51,656 bases of DNA from Terriglobia bacterium (GCA_020073005.1 JAIQFX010000043.1:1-51656); one strand, 5' to 3'; positions 1 through 12,780 are shown, numbered from the stretch's first letter. Made by a program: numbers and translations. Notes: a model not told the origin generated them from the sequence alone.

Positions 1-1838
<1,838 letters not shown>

Positions 1839-1839
<1 letters not shown>

Positions 1840-3032
1840 TACGACACCTTCATCCCGTCGGCCAGCTTCGCGACGTTGGTGGTCGCGACGCGCTCGCCGG
1901 CTTTGAGTCCCTTGGTGATCTCGATCAGTTCGTCAATCGTCTGCCCGGTGGTGACGATCCGTTCCTCGACGTGATCGCCCGTGACCACGTATACGCGGCT
2001 CGTCCCCGCCGTCGTCTGCACGGCGCCCGCCGGCACGAGAATGCCCGGCGTGCGCGCCGGCTGCTCGATGCGCGCCGTCGCGAAGAGTCCCGGCTTCAGC
2101 TCGCCCTTCGGGTTGGGCACCATGGCTTCGATCGTCAGCGCGCGCTGATCGGCCTGCAGGGCGGGCGACACGAACTTCACACGGCCCTCGAAGCTGCGGC
2201 CGGCGTACGCATCGACCTCGAAATTCACCGGCTGGCCGACGCCGACGGCCGACACGAACTGCTCGGGAATCGTCAGCTGCATCCGCAGCGGGTTGATGCG
2301 GACGACGACCGCGACTTTCATGCCCTTGGTCACGTAGTCGCCGACCGAGACGAGCCGCTCGGCGACGACGCCGTCGAACGGCGCTCGCACGACAGTGTCG
2401 GTCGACGCCTTGCGCGCCAGCGCGACGCGCGCGCGCGCCGCCTGCAGCGACTGGAACTGCTGCGCCGCGCTGTTCTTCGACGCCTCCCATTGCTGTCGCG
2501 ACGCTTCCATCTGCGTGCGGCGCTGGTCGTATTCCGATTGCGACACGACGCGTTGATCGAGCAGCGACTTGATCCGGTTGAACTCGCTCTCCGCCAGGTC
2601 GTACGACGCCTTGGCGTTCTGCACTTCGGGCACCGCGTTCACGTCGAGCGCGCCGCCGGACGTCATGCCCAGCCGCGCTTCAATCTGCGCGGCGTTGGCT
2701 TCGGCTTCCTTGAGCTGCGCGTCGGTTTCCGTCGCGGACAGATGGATCAGCGGGCTTCCCGTCGCGATCGGTGTGCCGCGCTCGATCGGCGTCGCGGTCA
2801 CGCGGCCGGAGGTTTCAGCGGCCACGTCGGCGTGCTCGTCGGCCATCAGCGAGCCGGTCGCGCGAATGAAGCGCGCCAGCGGGCGTTCCACGGCGGCCAC
2901 CGGCGCGACCGCGATGGCCGCCGAGCCGTTGGCCTGGTCTTTGGTCTTGGCGTTGCCCGCGCTGCAGCCGGCGGCGGCGATCGCCGCCATGAGCACGGCC
3001 GCGAGCGAGGGAGAGAGGATTGCGCGATTCAT
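1839..3032 (-). CDS. RND efflux periplasmic adaptor, lipoprotein (HlyD/MFP family)
   Basis: This 397-residue membrane-fusion protein links the downstream RND pump to an outer-membrane channel. The N-terminus MNRAILSPSLAAVLMAAIA runs into AAGCSAG, a lipoprotein signal with the lipid-bearing Cys near residue 24. The order is then a lipoyl-like half (RATGSLMADEHADVAAETSG), a long helical hairpin rich in Ala, Gln and Glu, the second lipoyl half (VVRAPFDGVVAERLVSVGDYV), and beta-barrel and membrane-proximal domains ending in ERVATTNVAKLADGMKVS. I chose ATG 3032 because GAGGTG lies six bases upstream. An in-frame ATG at 3053 overlaps the tetR stop and is an alternative. It sits between tetR and the pump and is probably controlled with them. 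Confidence 0.93.
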
Positions 3033-3049
3033 GGACGACACCTCGAGAG

Positions 3050-3727
3050 TCATGAAGCCTTCACGTCCGCCGGGCGATCTGCGAGCGGACAATCGACACT
3101 GCTTGTGGATTTGAGCGTGACGCCGGAGCGCAGGCCCGCGAGCGTCAGGTTGAGGACATCGGTTGCGAGATCGTCCGCGTTCTCGCCCGGCTGCAGACGG
3201 TCCGACAGGCGCGTCACCGCGACGCCGATCAAGCCGACACTGAACGCGCGGAACACCACCGCCGGATTGAGCGTGGCTGGGAGATCGCCGGAGTCGATGC
3301 ACGCCTGGATGATCTGGACGACCTGGCGTTTCTTCTCGCGCGCGAACGCGAACCGCTCGTACTCGCGGCTGATGCGCGGCACCGACTGGTCGACGAACAT
3401 CAGCGTGAAGTACTGCGGGTGCTTGCAGCTGAACTGGTAGAACTGGCCGAACGACGCGCGCAGCCGGTCGAGCGGCGTCGTCGCGGTCTCGTCATGTCCC
3501 GACGGGTCGCCGAGCAGCCGGAAGCCTTCCTCGGCCAGCGCGAAGAAGATGTCGTCCTTGCTGGGGAAGTAGCCGTAGAGCGCTCCGGGGCTGTACTCGA
3601 TGCGCTCGGCGATCTTGCGGATCGACACGTTCTGGAAGCCTTCGCTGACGAACAAATCGCGGGCGGCGTCGAGAATTGCCCGCCGGACCGCCTCCCGATC
3701 CCGTTCCTGACGTTCCTTGATGCCCAT
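3050..3727 (-). CDS. TetR/AcrR family transcriptional regulator
   Basis: The 225-residue protein opens with a typical TetR DNA-binding domain: RRAILDAARDLFVSEGFQNV, SIRKIAERIEYSPGALYGYF and PSKDDIFFALAEEGF (about residues 14-65). The rest is a divergent ligand-binding and dimerisation domain. ATG 3727 is preferred because AGAGGA lies just upstream. A GTG at 3766 in the same frame would place the palindromic operator inside the coding region. Being first in the efflux operon next to a palindrome, it is most likely an autorepressor that releases the pump genes when a substrate binds. The inducer is unknown. Confidence 0.92.
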   Translation of the reverse strand: MGIKERQERDREAVRRAILDAARDLFVSEGFQNVSIRKIAERIEYSPGALYGYFPSKDDIFFALAEEGFRLLGDPSGHDETATTPLDRLRASFGQFYQFSCKHPQYFTLMFVDQSVPRISREYERFAFAREKKRQVVQIIQACIDSGDLPATLNPAVVFRAFSVGLIGVAVTRLSDRLQPGENADDLATDVLNLTLAGLRSGVTLKSTSSVDCPLADRPADVKAS

Positions 3728-3740
3728 GAGTCCTCTGATC

Positions 3741-3768
3741 TGGTGAACTGTGTGAACAGTGTTCACCA
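3741..3768. promoter_or_regulatory. Palindromic operator upstream of the tetR-efflux operon
   Basis: TGGTGAAC (3741-3748) and GTTCACCA (3761-3768) are perfect inverted 8-mers. Inside lies GTGAACAGTGTTCAC (3752-3766), a perfect 7+1+7 palindrome, and GTGAAC also occurs as a direct repeat. The site ends about 14 bases upstream of the tetR start, the usual place for TetR autoregulation. Binding is inferred, not shown. Confidence 0.7.
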
Positions 3769-3858
3769 GAATAACATCGTTAGACTCCGAAACATCGTTC
3801 TGGATTCACGAGTCATTAACCCATTGAAATCATTGGCTATTCCTCAGCTTGTTGTACG

Positions 3859-4371
3859 ATGCCGGCTCATATGAAACGCTGGAGCGCGACTTTGAGATCG
3901 GCGTTCCTAGTGACGTCGGTCGGCTGGACCGCGGTCCTGCCGCTGACGTCCTGGATCGCGGGTCGGGCGCATGCCCCATCCCTGCTGTACGCGGCCGCCG
4001 CAACCGTCTACACGATCGGCGCATTGGTCTGCCATCAACTGCCGGTGCGGTCGTTCCAGCTGTGGGCCGTACAGATGCCGGTGTGCGCGCGCTGTGTGGG
4101 CATCTACGGTGGCGCGGCGATCGCGTCGGTGCTTTCCGGATGTGTGGGGCGAGCCTTTCAGGCGAGCCATGTTCGTTCGGCTGAAAGCCTCGCGCTACGC
4201 GTGAACCGTCTCGCGATCCTCGCGGCCGTCGCGCCGACCGCGCTCACGCTCGTGTACGAATGGTGGTCGGGGCAGATGCCGGCGAACTGGATTCGCGCGG
4301 CATCCGGCGTCCCGATCGGCGTGATGGTGACTGCGCTCGTCGTGGCTGCGACAGGCGATCAGGTAAACTAA
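3859..4371 (+). CDS. DUF2085 family membrane protein carrying an in-frame repeat
   Basis: A 170-residue predicted inner-membrane protein with the family signature: CHQLPVRSFQLW followed by MPVCARCVGIYGG (conserved CHQ and CARC). Function is unknown. There are three to four hydrophobic segments. The start may be ATG 3859 or ATG 3871 (MKRWSATL); neither has a clear ribosome site, and a weak promoter (TTGGCT 3833, TACGAT 3855) lies very close. About residues 98-114 are encoded by a paired inverted repeat (4149-4199) that also occurs elsewhere in the window. It interrupts the region between the second hydrophobic segment and the next helix without breaking the frame. Confidence 0.8.
   Translation: MPAHMKRWSATLRSAFLVTSVGWTAVLPLTSWIAGRAHAPSLLYAAAATVYTIGALVCHQLPVRSFQLWAVQMPVCARCVGIYGGAAIASVLSGCVGRAFQASHVRSAESLALRVNRLAILAAVAPTALTLVYEWWSGQMPANWIRAASGVPIGVMVTALVVAATGDQVN
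4149..4199. repeat. Two-armed GTAGCGC-type hairpin repeat inside the DUF2085 gene
   Basis: The left arm (4149-4167) is GCGAGCCTTTCAGGCGAGC. The right arm (4179-4199), read on the opposite strand, begins GTAGCGCGAGGCTTTCAGCC. The arms can pair with two mismatches, and each also has its own small stem (GCCT-TTC-AGGC and GGCT-TTC-AGCC). The same core occurs at 19442, 41081 and 51525. Confidence 0.85.
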
Positions 4372-4377
4372 CTCCCC

Positions 4378-4770
4378 GTGCGCGCTACTGCCGCTGACGA
4401 CACGCGATCGGGCGGGCTCGTGCTGCTGTGCCTGGCGTCGTGGGCGGTCCCCGGCGCGGGACATTTGTGGCTCGGCCGTCGCGCCAAAGGCCTGATCTTC
4501 CTGGTCGCGCTGCCGCTGATGTTCGCCATCGGCCTCGCGATTCACGGCCGATTGTTTCCGTTCGATCTGTCCGATCCGCTCGTCGCCCTCGAGGCGCTGG
4601 CGGACGTCGGCATCGGACTCACGTATTTCATCGCGCACACGCTCGGCTACGGCGCGGGCGACGTGCGCGCGGTCACCTACGAGTACGGCAACGCGTTTCT
4701 CGTCGTCGCCGGCCTGCTGAACCTGCTCGTCGTCATCGACACGTACGACGTCGCGATGGGCCGCAAATGA
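4378..4770 (+). CDS. Small multi-pass membrane protein, DUF6677-like
   Basis: The 130-residue protein starts at GTG 4378, seven bases after the DUF2085 stop. It begins ASWAVPGAGHLWLGRRAKGL, a pattern seen in small membrane proteins with a conserved PGxGHxxLG turn, followed by three hydrophobic helices ending NAFLVVAGLLNLLVVIDTYD. I assign it to DUF6677 from memory, so the family name is tentative. Its stop overlaps the next start (ATGA), which links it to the downstream small membrane ORF. Confidence 0.72.
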   Translation: MRATAADDTRSGGLVLLCLASWAVPGAGHLWLGRRAKGLIFLVALPLMFAIGLAIHGRLFPFDLSDPLVALEALADVGIGLTYFIAHTLGYGAGDVRAVTYEYGNAFLVVAGLLNLLVVIDTYDVAMGRK

Positions 4771-4943
4771 TGCCGAGTCACCTGCTGCTCCTCGTCCTCT
4801 TTGCGTTCTTCGTCTCGCTGGTTTTCGCGGTCATCGCGAAAGACGATGCGCGCGAGCAACTGCGGCTCGGGGGATTGATGTTCGGCGGATTCCTGGCGAC
4901 CGCGCTCGTCCTCGGCTGGCTGCTGTACCCGTTGCCGCTATAG
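4767..4943 (+). CDS. 58-residue predicted membrane protein
   Basis: The ATG at 4767 overlaps the preceding stop by four bases (ATGA). The product MMPSHLLLLVLFAFFVSLVF has two hydrophobic helices separated by a charged stretch (AKDDAREQLR), and it ends LGWLLYPLPL. The coupling and clean hydrophobic pattern support a real gene. Two-helix hairpin membrane proteins of this size are often partners of a neighbouring membrane protein. I do not recognise a family. Confidence 0.62.
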   Translation: MMPSHLLLLVLFAFFVSLVFAVIAKDDAREQLRLGGLMFGGFLATALVLGWLLYPLPL

Positions 4944-4957
4944 ACACTGATCACGAC

Positions 4958-5740
4958 ATGGATTTCGCCAATCTCCTGCTCGCGCGCGACGGCGCGGTCG
5001 CGATCGTGACGATCAACCGCCCCGGCGTCCTGAACGCCCTCAACACACAGACGCTCGAGGACCTGGGCCGCGCCGCGCTCGATCTGCAGCGTGACGACGC
5101 CGTTCGCGCGATTGTGCTCACGGGCGCCGGAGAGAAGTCGTTCGTCGCCGGCGCGGACATCAAGGAACTGGCCGTGCAGACGCCGACCAGTGGCCGCGAG
5201 CACGCGCTCACCGGCCAGCGCGTGTTCGACACGATCGAGAATCTCGGGAAGCCGGTCATCGCCGCCATCAACGGCTACGCGCTCGGCGGCGGCTGCGAGC
5301 TCGCGATGGCGTGCACGCTGCGGATCGCGGCCGACACGGCGAAGATCGGCCAGCCGGAAATCGCGCTCGGCCTGCTGCCCGGTTACGCGGGCACGCAGCG
5401 CCTGCCGCGTCTGGTGGGCAAGGGGCACGCGATGGCGATGATCCTGAGCGGCGCGCCCATCACGGCTGCGGAAGCGCTGCGGATCGGGCTCGTGAATCGC
5501 GTGGTCGCGGCGGCGGACGTGATGAAGGAAGCGCGCGCGTGGGCCGCGCAACTCGCGGCGAACGCCCCCATCGCGATGCGGTACATCATCAACGCGGTGA
5601 ACAAAGGCATCGAAATGCCGTTCGGCGAGGCATGCCAGTACGAAGCGACGCTCTTCGGCCTCGTCGCGTCCACCGAGGACATGCGCGAGGGGACCTCCGC
5701 GTTTCTCGCGAAGCGCAAAGCCGAGTTCAAAGGAAAGTAA
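4958..5740 (+). CDS. Enoyl-CoA hydratase (crotonase family)
   Basis: The 260-residue protein hydrates a trans-2-enoyl-CoA to the 3-hydroxyacyl-CoA. The oxyanion-hole region reads SFVAGADIKEL. Both catalytic acids of true hydratases are present: Glu114 in GGGCELAMAC and Glu134 in GQPEIALG, followed by LLPGYAGTQRLPRLVGKG. This separates it from crotonase-fold enzymes that lost the acids. Substrate chain length cannot be read; a short-chain crotonase is the closest match. It lies one base upstream of ribH, with no clear metabolic link. ETF genes at the far end of the window suggest that acyl-CoA oxidation is active in this organism. Confidence 0.93.
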   Translation: MDFANLLLARDGAVAIVTINRPGVLNALNTQTLEDLGRAALDLQRDDAVRAIVLTGAGEKSFVAGADIKELAVQTPTSGREHALTGQRVFDTIENLGKPVIAAINGYALGGGCELAMACTLRIAADTAKIGQPEIALGLLPGYAGTQRLPRLVGKGHAMAMILSGAPITAAEALRIGLVNRVVAAADVMKEARAWAAQLAANAPIAMRYIINAVNKGIEMPFGEACQYEATLFGLVASTEDMREGTSAFLAKRKAEFKGK

Positions 5741-5741
5741 G

Positions 5742-6224
5742 GTGCGCACGATCGAGGGATCGAAGACCGCGGCGGGACGACGGGTCGCCGTCGTCGTGTC
5801 GAAGTACAACGACTTCGTCACCGACCGGCTTCAGGCCGGCGCGGTGGCCGCGCTGGCGGGCGCGGGCGTCGCGTCGAGCGACATCACGGTCATCCGCGTG
5901 CCGGGCGCGTTCGAAATCCCGCTCACCGCGCAGCACGCCGCCGAAACCGGCCGCTTCGACGCGATCGTCTGCCTCGGCTGCCTGATCCGGGGAGAGACGC
6001 CGCACTTCGAGTACATCGCGTCCGCCGTCTCGCAGGGACTGACGTCGGCCGCGTCGGCGACGGGCGTGCCGATGGCGTTCGGCGTCCTGACGACGAACTC
6101 GGCGGAGGAGGCGGTGGCGCGCGCGGGCGACGGTCCGGGGAACAAGGGGCACGAAGCCGCGATGGCGGCGCTTGAAATGGCGGACATCATCGCGCAGCTG
6201 ACGCACGCGGCGCCGCGCCCGTGA
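5742..6224 (+). CDS. ribH: 6,7-dimethyl-8-ribityllumazine synthase
   Basis: The 160-residue enzyme condenses the ribityl-aminopyrimidine with a four-carbon phosphate to make lumazine, the last step before riboflavin. VVVSKYNDFVTDRL, VPGAFEIPL and CLIRGETPHFEYIA carry the family motifs, with catalytic His88. GVLTTNSAEEAVARAG and KGHEAA complete the phosphate site. It starts at GTG 5742, one base after the hydratase stop. Its stop overlaps the nusB start (GTGA), giving the common ribH-nusB pair. Confidence 0.97.
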   Translation: MRTIEGSKTAAGRRVAVVVSKYNDFVTDRLQAGAVAALAGAGVASSDITVIRVPGAFEIPLTAQHAAETGRFDAIVCLGCLIRGETPHFEYIASAVSQGLTSAASATGVPMAFGVLTTNSAEEAVARAGDGPGNKGHEAAMAALEMADIIAQLTHAAPRP

Positions 6225-6691
6225 CGAAAGCCGCGCCCGTGAAAAACGTCACGAACGTCAAGAAAAAGGATCCCCGCCGTCGCGCCCGCGAGGCCGCGCT
6301 GCAGATTCTCTATCAGTGGGACGTCGGCCGCGGCGACGTCGATCGCGCGGCCGAGACGTTCTTCACGCTGCAATGGCCGAACGTGGATCCGCCGCCGGAC
6401 GAGCTCCGGCGGTTCGCGTCGGCGCTGTCGCACGACACCGTGGCGCAGCTGCCCGCGATCGATCCGCTGATTGCGGAGACCGCCGAGCGCTGGCGGCCCG
6501 AGCGGATGGCGGTGCTGGATCGGCTGATCCTCCGCATGGCGGTCTGCGAGTTCCTGCGCGACCGGGAAACGCCGGCGGCGGTCGTCATCAACGAAGCGCT
6601 CGAGCTCGCGCGGACGTTCAGCACGGAAGAGTCGGTGAAGTTCATCAACGGGATGCTCGACGCAATCCGCAAGAAGATCGAGCTGAAATGA
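6221..6691 (+). CDS. nusB: Transcription antitermination factor NusB
   Basis: The 156-residue all-helical RNA-binding protein pairs with NusE (S10) at boxA in rRNA leader antitermination. RRRAREAALQILYQWDVGRG is the N-terminal signature; RMAVCEFL, AAVVINEALELARTFSTEES and KFINGMLDAIRKK are the C-terminal ones. It starts at GTG 6221 inside the ribH stop. A basic, lysine-rich extension of about 20 residues precedes the core. The gene is followed by a large inverted repeat (6698-6779) before lysS. Confidence 0.97.
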   Translation: MTKAAPVKNVTNVKKKDPRRRAREAALQILYQWDVGRGDVDRAAETFFTLQWPNVDPPPDELRRFASALSHDTVAQLPAIDPLIAETAERWRPERMAVLDRLILRMAVCEFLRDRETPAAVVINEALELARTFSTEESVKFINGMLDAIRKKIELK

Positions 6692-6697
6692 AATTCA

Positions 6698-6779
6698 CCA
6701 CGGAGGACACAGGGGACACGGAGGGAAGATACACATGACCCAGCATGTCTTCCTCCGTGCCCTCCGTGTCCTCCGTGGT
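6698..6779. repeat. Inverted array of CACGGAGGA-type 9-nt units
   Basis: The left arm is CACGGAGGA CACAGGGGA CACGGAGGG, three 9-nt units. The right arm is the reverse, TCCTCCGTG CCCTCCGTG TCCTCCGTG. The two flank a short centre and could form a long stem. They occupy nearly the whole nusB-lysS gap. The same unit occurs at 36779-36805. The left arm contains GGAGG and the right arm CCTCC, complementary to each other and resembling Shine-Dalgarno and anti-Shine-Dalgarno sequences. Confidence 0.85.
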
Positions 6780-6790
6780 ACATAACGTTC

Positions 6791-8290
6791 ATGTCTTCCC
6801 AAGAAGAGCAAGTCCAACAACGGCGTGCGAACCTCGACGCGCTCGCGAATCTCGGGGTCGAGGTGTATCCGCGGAGGTTCGACCGCCGGCACACGATCTC
6901 CGATCTCGTGGCCGCCTACGGCCAGCGGACGCACGACGAGCTCGAAGCGGATCGCATCGAGACGGTCACGAGCGGACGCATCCTCGCCATTCGCGCGTTC
7001 GGCAAGGCGAACTTCCTCGTCCTGTCCGACGGTCTCGAGAAGATTCAGGTGTACATCCGCCAGGACTCGGTGCCGGAGCTGGATTTCAAGCTGTACAAGC
7101 TGCTCGACTTCGGCGACTGGGTGGGCGTCGAGGGGCGTCTCTTCCGGACGAAGACGAACGAGTTCACGATCTGGGCGTCGCGCCTGCATTTCCTCGCCAA
7201 GTGTCTGCTGCCGCTTCCCGAGAAGTGGCACGGCCTGACCGACGTCGAAATCCGGTACCGCCAGCGCTACCTCGATCTCGTCGTCAATCCCGACTCGCGC
7301 CGCGTCTTCGAGGCGCGCAGCCGCGTGGTCGCGGCGATTCGCGCGTTCATGACCGGCCGGGGGTACCTCGAAGTCGAAACGCCGATGATGCAGCCGATCG
7401 CCGGCGGCGCGCTGGCGCGTCCGTTCATCACGCATCACAACACGCTCGACATGGATCTGTACCTCCGCATCGCGCCCGAGCTGTATCTCAAGCGGCTCAC
7501 CGTCGGGGGGATGGAGAAGGTCTTCGAGATCAATCGGAACTTCCGGAACGAGGGGATCTCGACGCAGCACAACCCCGAGTTCACGATGATGGAGTTCTAC
7601 GAGGCCTACGCCGACTACCAGGCGTTGATGACGATGACGGAGGAGATGATCGCGACGGTCGCGCGGCAGGTGACCGGCAGCGATCAGGTCACCTTCGGCG
7701 ATCACCAGATCTCGCTCGCGCCGCCGTTCGCGCGGGTGTCGCTGCGCGAAGGCGCGCGCGAGGCGGCCTCGCGGCGGCTGGGACGTCCGGTCAGCGAAGG
7801 CGATCTCCGCGTGCGGGAGACCGCCGCGGCGATCGCGCAGCAAGTCGGCGTCGAAGTCGCGGCGGGCGAGGGACCCGGCACGATCGCCACGCACCTCTTC
7901 GAGCGGTTGTGCGAGGATCGACTGGTGCAGCCTACGTTCGTGTACGACTTCCCGACCGAGGTGTCGCCGCTCTCGAAGCAGAAGCCGGACGATCCCGACA
8001 CGGTCGAACGCTTCGAGCTGTACATCGGCGGCTTCGAAGTGGCGAACGCGTTCAGCGAGCTGAACGATCCGGCGGAGCAGCGGCGGCGCTTCGAGGCGCA
8101 GCTCAAGAACCGCGCGCGCGGCGACCTCGAAGCGCACGAGATGGACGAGGACTATATCCGCGCGCTGGAGTACGGCCTGCCGCCGACCGGCGGCGAAGGC
8201 GTCGGCATCGATCGGCTCGTGATGATCCTGACCAATAGCGCGTCCATTCGCGACGTGATCCTGTTTCCGTTGATGCGAAAGCGTGACTAG
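6791..8290 (+). CDS. lysS: Lysyl-tRNA synthetase, class II
   Basis: The 499-residue enzyme charges tRNA-Lys. The N-terminal OB-fold (SGRILAIRAFGKANFLVLSD) binds the anticodon. The class II core follows: YRQRYLDLVVN, then motif 2 (EINRNFRNEGISTQHNPEFTM) and motif 3 (GVGIDRLVMILTNSASIRD). Length and motifs fit bacterial LysS. Its stop overlaps the lolC start by one base (TAGTG). No strong ribosome site precedes the ATG, because the upstream bases belong to the CCTCC arm of the repeat. Confidence 0.97.
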   Translation: MSSQEEQVQQRRANLDALANLGVEVYPRRFDRRHTISDLVAAYGQRTHDELEADRIETVTSGRILAIRAFGKANFLVLSDGLEKIQVYIRQDSVPELDFKLYKLLDFGDWVGVEGRLFRTKTNEFTIWASRLHFLAKCLLPLPEKWHGLTDVEIRYRQRYLDLVVNPDSRRVFEARSRVVAAIRAFMTGRGYLEVETPMMQPIAGGALARPFITHHNTLDMDLYLRIAPELYLKRLTVGGMEKVFEINRNFRNEGISTQHNPEFTMMEFYEAYADYQALMTMTEEMIATVARQVTGSDQVTFGDHQISLAPPFARVSLREGAREAASRRLGRPVSEGDLRVRETAAAIAQQVGVEVAAGEGPGTIATHLFERLCEDRLVQPTFVYDFPTEVSPLSKQKPDDPDTVERFELYIGGFEVANAFSELNDPAEQRRRFEAQLKNRARGDLEAHEMDEDYIRALEYGLPPTGGEGVGIDRLVMILTNSASIRDVILFPLMRKRD

Positions 8291-9525
8291 TGGAGATCCC
8301 CTTCGAGCTGCACATCGCGTTGCGGTACTTGCTCGCGAAGCGCAAGCAGGCGTTCATCTCCGTCATCTCCTTCATCTCCACGCTCGGCGTCACCGTCGGC
8401 GTCATGGCGCTCGTCGTCGCGCTCGCGCTGATGACCGGTCTGCAGCAGGAGCTGCGCGATCGCATCGTCGGCGCGAACCCGCACATCTACGTGTGGAACA
8501 CGCGCGGCATCGCCGACTATCACACCGAGGTCGACACGCTCCGCACAGTGCCGCACGTGATTGGGGCGGCGCCGGCCGTGCTGGGCAAGGCGCTCATCAC
8601 GGCGTCGAAGGGCGAGGAGTTCATCTCGCTGAAGGGCATCGATCCCGCGCTCGAGGGGAGCGTCACGGATCTTCGCGGCGCGATGCAACGCGGCACGATC
8701 GACGACATCCTGCCGAAGGCCGGCGACGAGAGCGCGCTGCCCGGCATCCTGCTGGGCAAGGATCTCGCCGAGCACCTCGGCGTCGAGGTCGGCGACTCGG
8801 TCACGCTGCTGACGCCGCAGGGCACGCTGTCGCCGATGGGCATGATCCCGCACGCGCGGCGGCTGCGCGTCGCCGGCACGTTCGGTCTGGGCCTGTACGA
8901 GATCGACATGACGTTCGGATTCGTGTCGCTCGACATGGCCAGGCGGCTGATGGGCAAGGATCAAGTGGAGCTCATCCAGCTGCGCGTGGACGACATCTAC
9001 CAGGCGCCCGCGATCTCCAAGTCGATTCCGAAGCTGCTCGGCGATCAGTACATGACGCGCGACTGGGCGGAAATGAACACGTCGCTGTTCTCGGCGCTCT
9101 GGCTCGAGAAGGTCGCCATCTCGATGGCGATTGGCCTGATCGTCATGGTCGCGGCGCTGCAGATCGTCGCTTCGCTCATCCTGCTCGTGATGGAGAAGCA
9201 CCGCGACATCGCGATTCTCAAGACCATGGGCGCCAGCGCGCGCAGCATCACGGCGATGTTCATGATGCAGGGGCTGCTCATCGGCCTCGTCGGAACGTTC
9301 GTGGGCGCATCGGCCGGCGTCGGCCTGTCCTACGTCCTCGACCGCTACGAGCTCATCCGCGTGCCGGTCGACGTGTATCAGGTCTCGCACATGCCGTTCA
9401 AAGTCATGCCGTTCGACTTTGCGGTCGTCGTCGTCTCCGCTGTGCTCGTCTGTTTCGTCGCGACGATCTACCCGTCGCGCCAGGCCGCGAGACTCGATCC
9501 CGCGCAGGCGCTGAGATACGAGTAG
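8290..9525 (+). CDS. lolC: Lipoprotein-releasing ABC transporter permease LolC/LolE
   Basis: The 411-residue inner-membrane permease, with LolD, extracts lipoproteins from the inner membrane and passes them to LolA. The architecture is the MacB/LolC type: one N-terminal helix (KQAFISVISFISTLGVTVGV), a large periplasmic domain, then three C-terminal helices beginning at VAISMAIGLIVMVAALQIVA. The cytoplasmic coupling segment (MEKHRDIAILKTMGASARSI) and the ending YPSRQAARLDPAQALRYE are classic. It starts at GTG 8290. A single permease gene suggests a homodimer (the LolF arrangement) instead of a LolC/LolE pair. Confidence 0.94.
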   Translation: MEIPFELHIALRYLLAKRKQAFISVISFISTLGVTVGVMALVVALALMTGLQQELRDRIVGANPHIYVWNTRGIADYHTEVDTLRTVPHVIGAAPAVLGKALITASKGEEFISLKGIDPALEGSVTDLRGAMQRGTIDDILPKAGDESALPGILLGKDLAEHLGVEVGDSVTLLTPQGTLSPMGMIPHARRLRVAGTFGLGLYEIDMTFGFVSLDMARRLMGKDQVELIQLRVDDIYQAPAISKSIPKLLGDQYMTRDWAEMNTSLFSALWLEKVAISMAIGLIVMVAALQIVASLILLVMEKHRDIAILKTMGASARSITAMFMMQGLLIGLVGTFVGASAGVGLSYVLDRYELIRVPVDVYQVSHMPFKVMPFDFAVVVVSAVLVCFVATIYPSRQAARLDPAQALRYE

Positions 9526-9528
9526 GAG

Positions 9529-10215
9529 ATGCCGTTCGTTGACGCCCGCGGGATCACGAAGCGCTATCAGGTCGGCGCATCGACGCTGACGGTGCTGCGC
9601 GATCTCGATCTGCAGGTCGAGGCCGGCGAGATGGTGGCGATCGTCGGCGCGTCAGGCGTGGGGAAGAGCACGCTGCTGCACGTGCTCGGCGGCCTCGATC
9701 GCGCCGACGCCGGATCGGTCAGCATCGGCGACACCGCGCTGACGGCGTTGCCGGACGCCGAGGTCGTCGCGTTCCGCAATCGCCACGTCGGGTTCGTGTT
9801 CCAGTTCCATCACCTGCTGCCCGAATTCAGCGCCCTCGAGAACGCCGAAATGCCAATGCGGATCGCGCGGGTCCCCTTGGCCGAGGCGCGTCCACGCGCC
9901 GAAGAATTGCTCCGGCGCGTCGGTTTGGGCGATCGCCTAACGCATCGGCCGGGGATGCTGTCCGGCGGCGAACAGCAGCGGGTCGCCGTCGCGCGCGCGC
10001 TCGTGATGAAACCTTCGCTCCTCCTGGCGGATGAGCCCACGGGCGACCTCGACGAGGCGACCGCCGACGCCCTGCACGCCCTCCTGCGCGAGATGCACCA
10101 GGCCTACGGGCTGACGTCGATCATCGCCACCCACAATCCCCGTCTGGCCGCCGCCTGCGATCGCATCCTGCGACTCGAGGGCGGGCAGGCACGCGCGTCG
10201 GCCGCGAGCGTCTAA
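9529..10215 (+). CDS. lolD: Lipoprotein-releasing ABC transporter ATPase LolD
   Basis: The 228-residue ATPase has Walker A (GASGVGKST, residues 40-48), Q-loop [19 protein letters not shown], signature [15 protein letters not shown], Walker [13 protein letters not shown] and the switch His in IATHNPRLA. The FHHLLPEF segment is typical of LolD. It begins three bases after lolC and powers that permease. It ends the apparent nusB-lysS-lolCD transcription unit. Confidence 0.95.
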   Translation: MPFVDARGITKRYQVGASTLTVLRDLDLQVEAGEMVAIVGASGVGKSTLLHVLGGLDRADAGSVSIGDTALTALPDAEVVAFRNRHVGFVFQFHHLLPEFSALENAEMPMRIARVPLAEARPRAEELLRRVGLGDRLTHRPGMLSGGEQQRVAVARALVMKPSLLLADEPTGDLDEATADALHALLREMHQAYGLTSIIATHNPRLAAACDRILRLEGGQARASAASV

Positions 10216-10251
10216 ACCTATATAGATAGGGGGCCAAGGCGGCCCATGCCT

Positions 10252-10257
10252 TATAAT
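10252..10257 (+). promoter_or_regulatory. Possible -10 element upstream of clpC
   Basis: TATAAT is a perfect -10 hexamer 55 bases upstream of the clpC start, in an AT-richer 96-base gap. I see no matching TTGACA-like -35 at normal spacing, so the promoter call is weak. The position would suit independent control of clpC. Confidence 0.3.
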
Positions 10258-10311
10258 GTGGTCAACGTGGTTGCGACCCCAATGGCATCGGCTTTCACCT
10301 AGGTAGGCTGG

Positions 10312-12747
<2,436 letters not shown>

Positions 12748-12751
12748 AGAT

Positions 12752-12780
12752 TCTGAGAATTTGCGATTCAAATTCTCAGA
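12752..12780. terminator. Perfect 12-bp hairpin just after clpC
   Basis: TCTGAGAATTTG (12752-12763) and CAAATTCTCAGA (12769-12780) are perfect inverted copies around a 5-base loop, five bases after the clpC stop. The stem is AT-rich and has no downstream T-run, so a simple Rho-independent terminator is doubtful. It could instead protect the mRNA end, or be another intergenic repeat. Confidence 0.5.

Noticed and set aside
12752-12780. A standard Rho-independent terminator after clpC
   Set aside because: The stem is perfect but AT-rich and no T-run follows, so it is listed only with moderate confidence.
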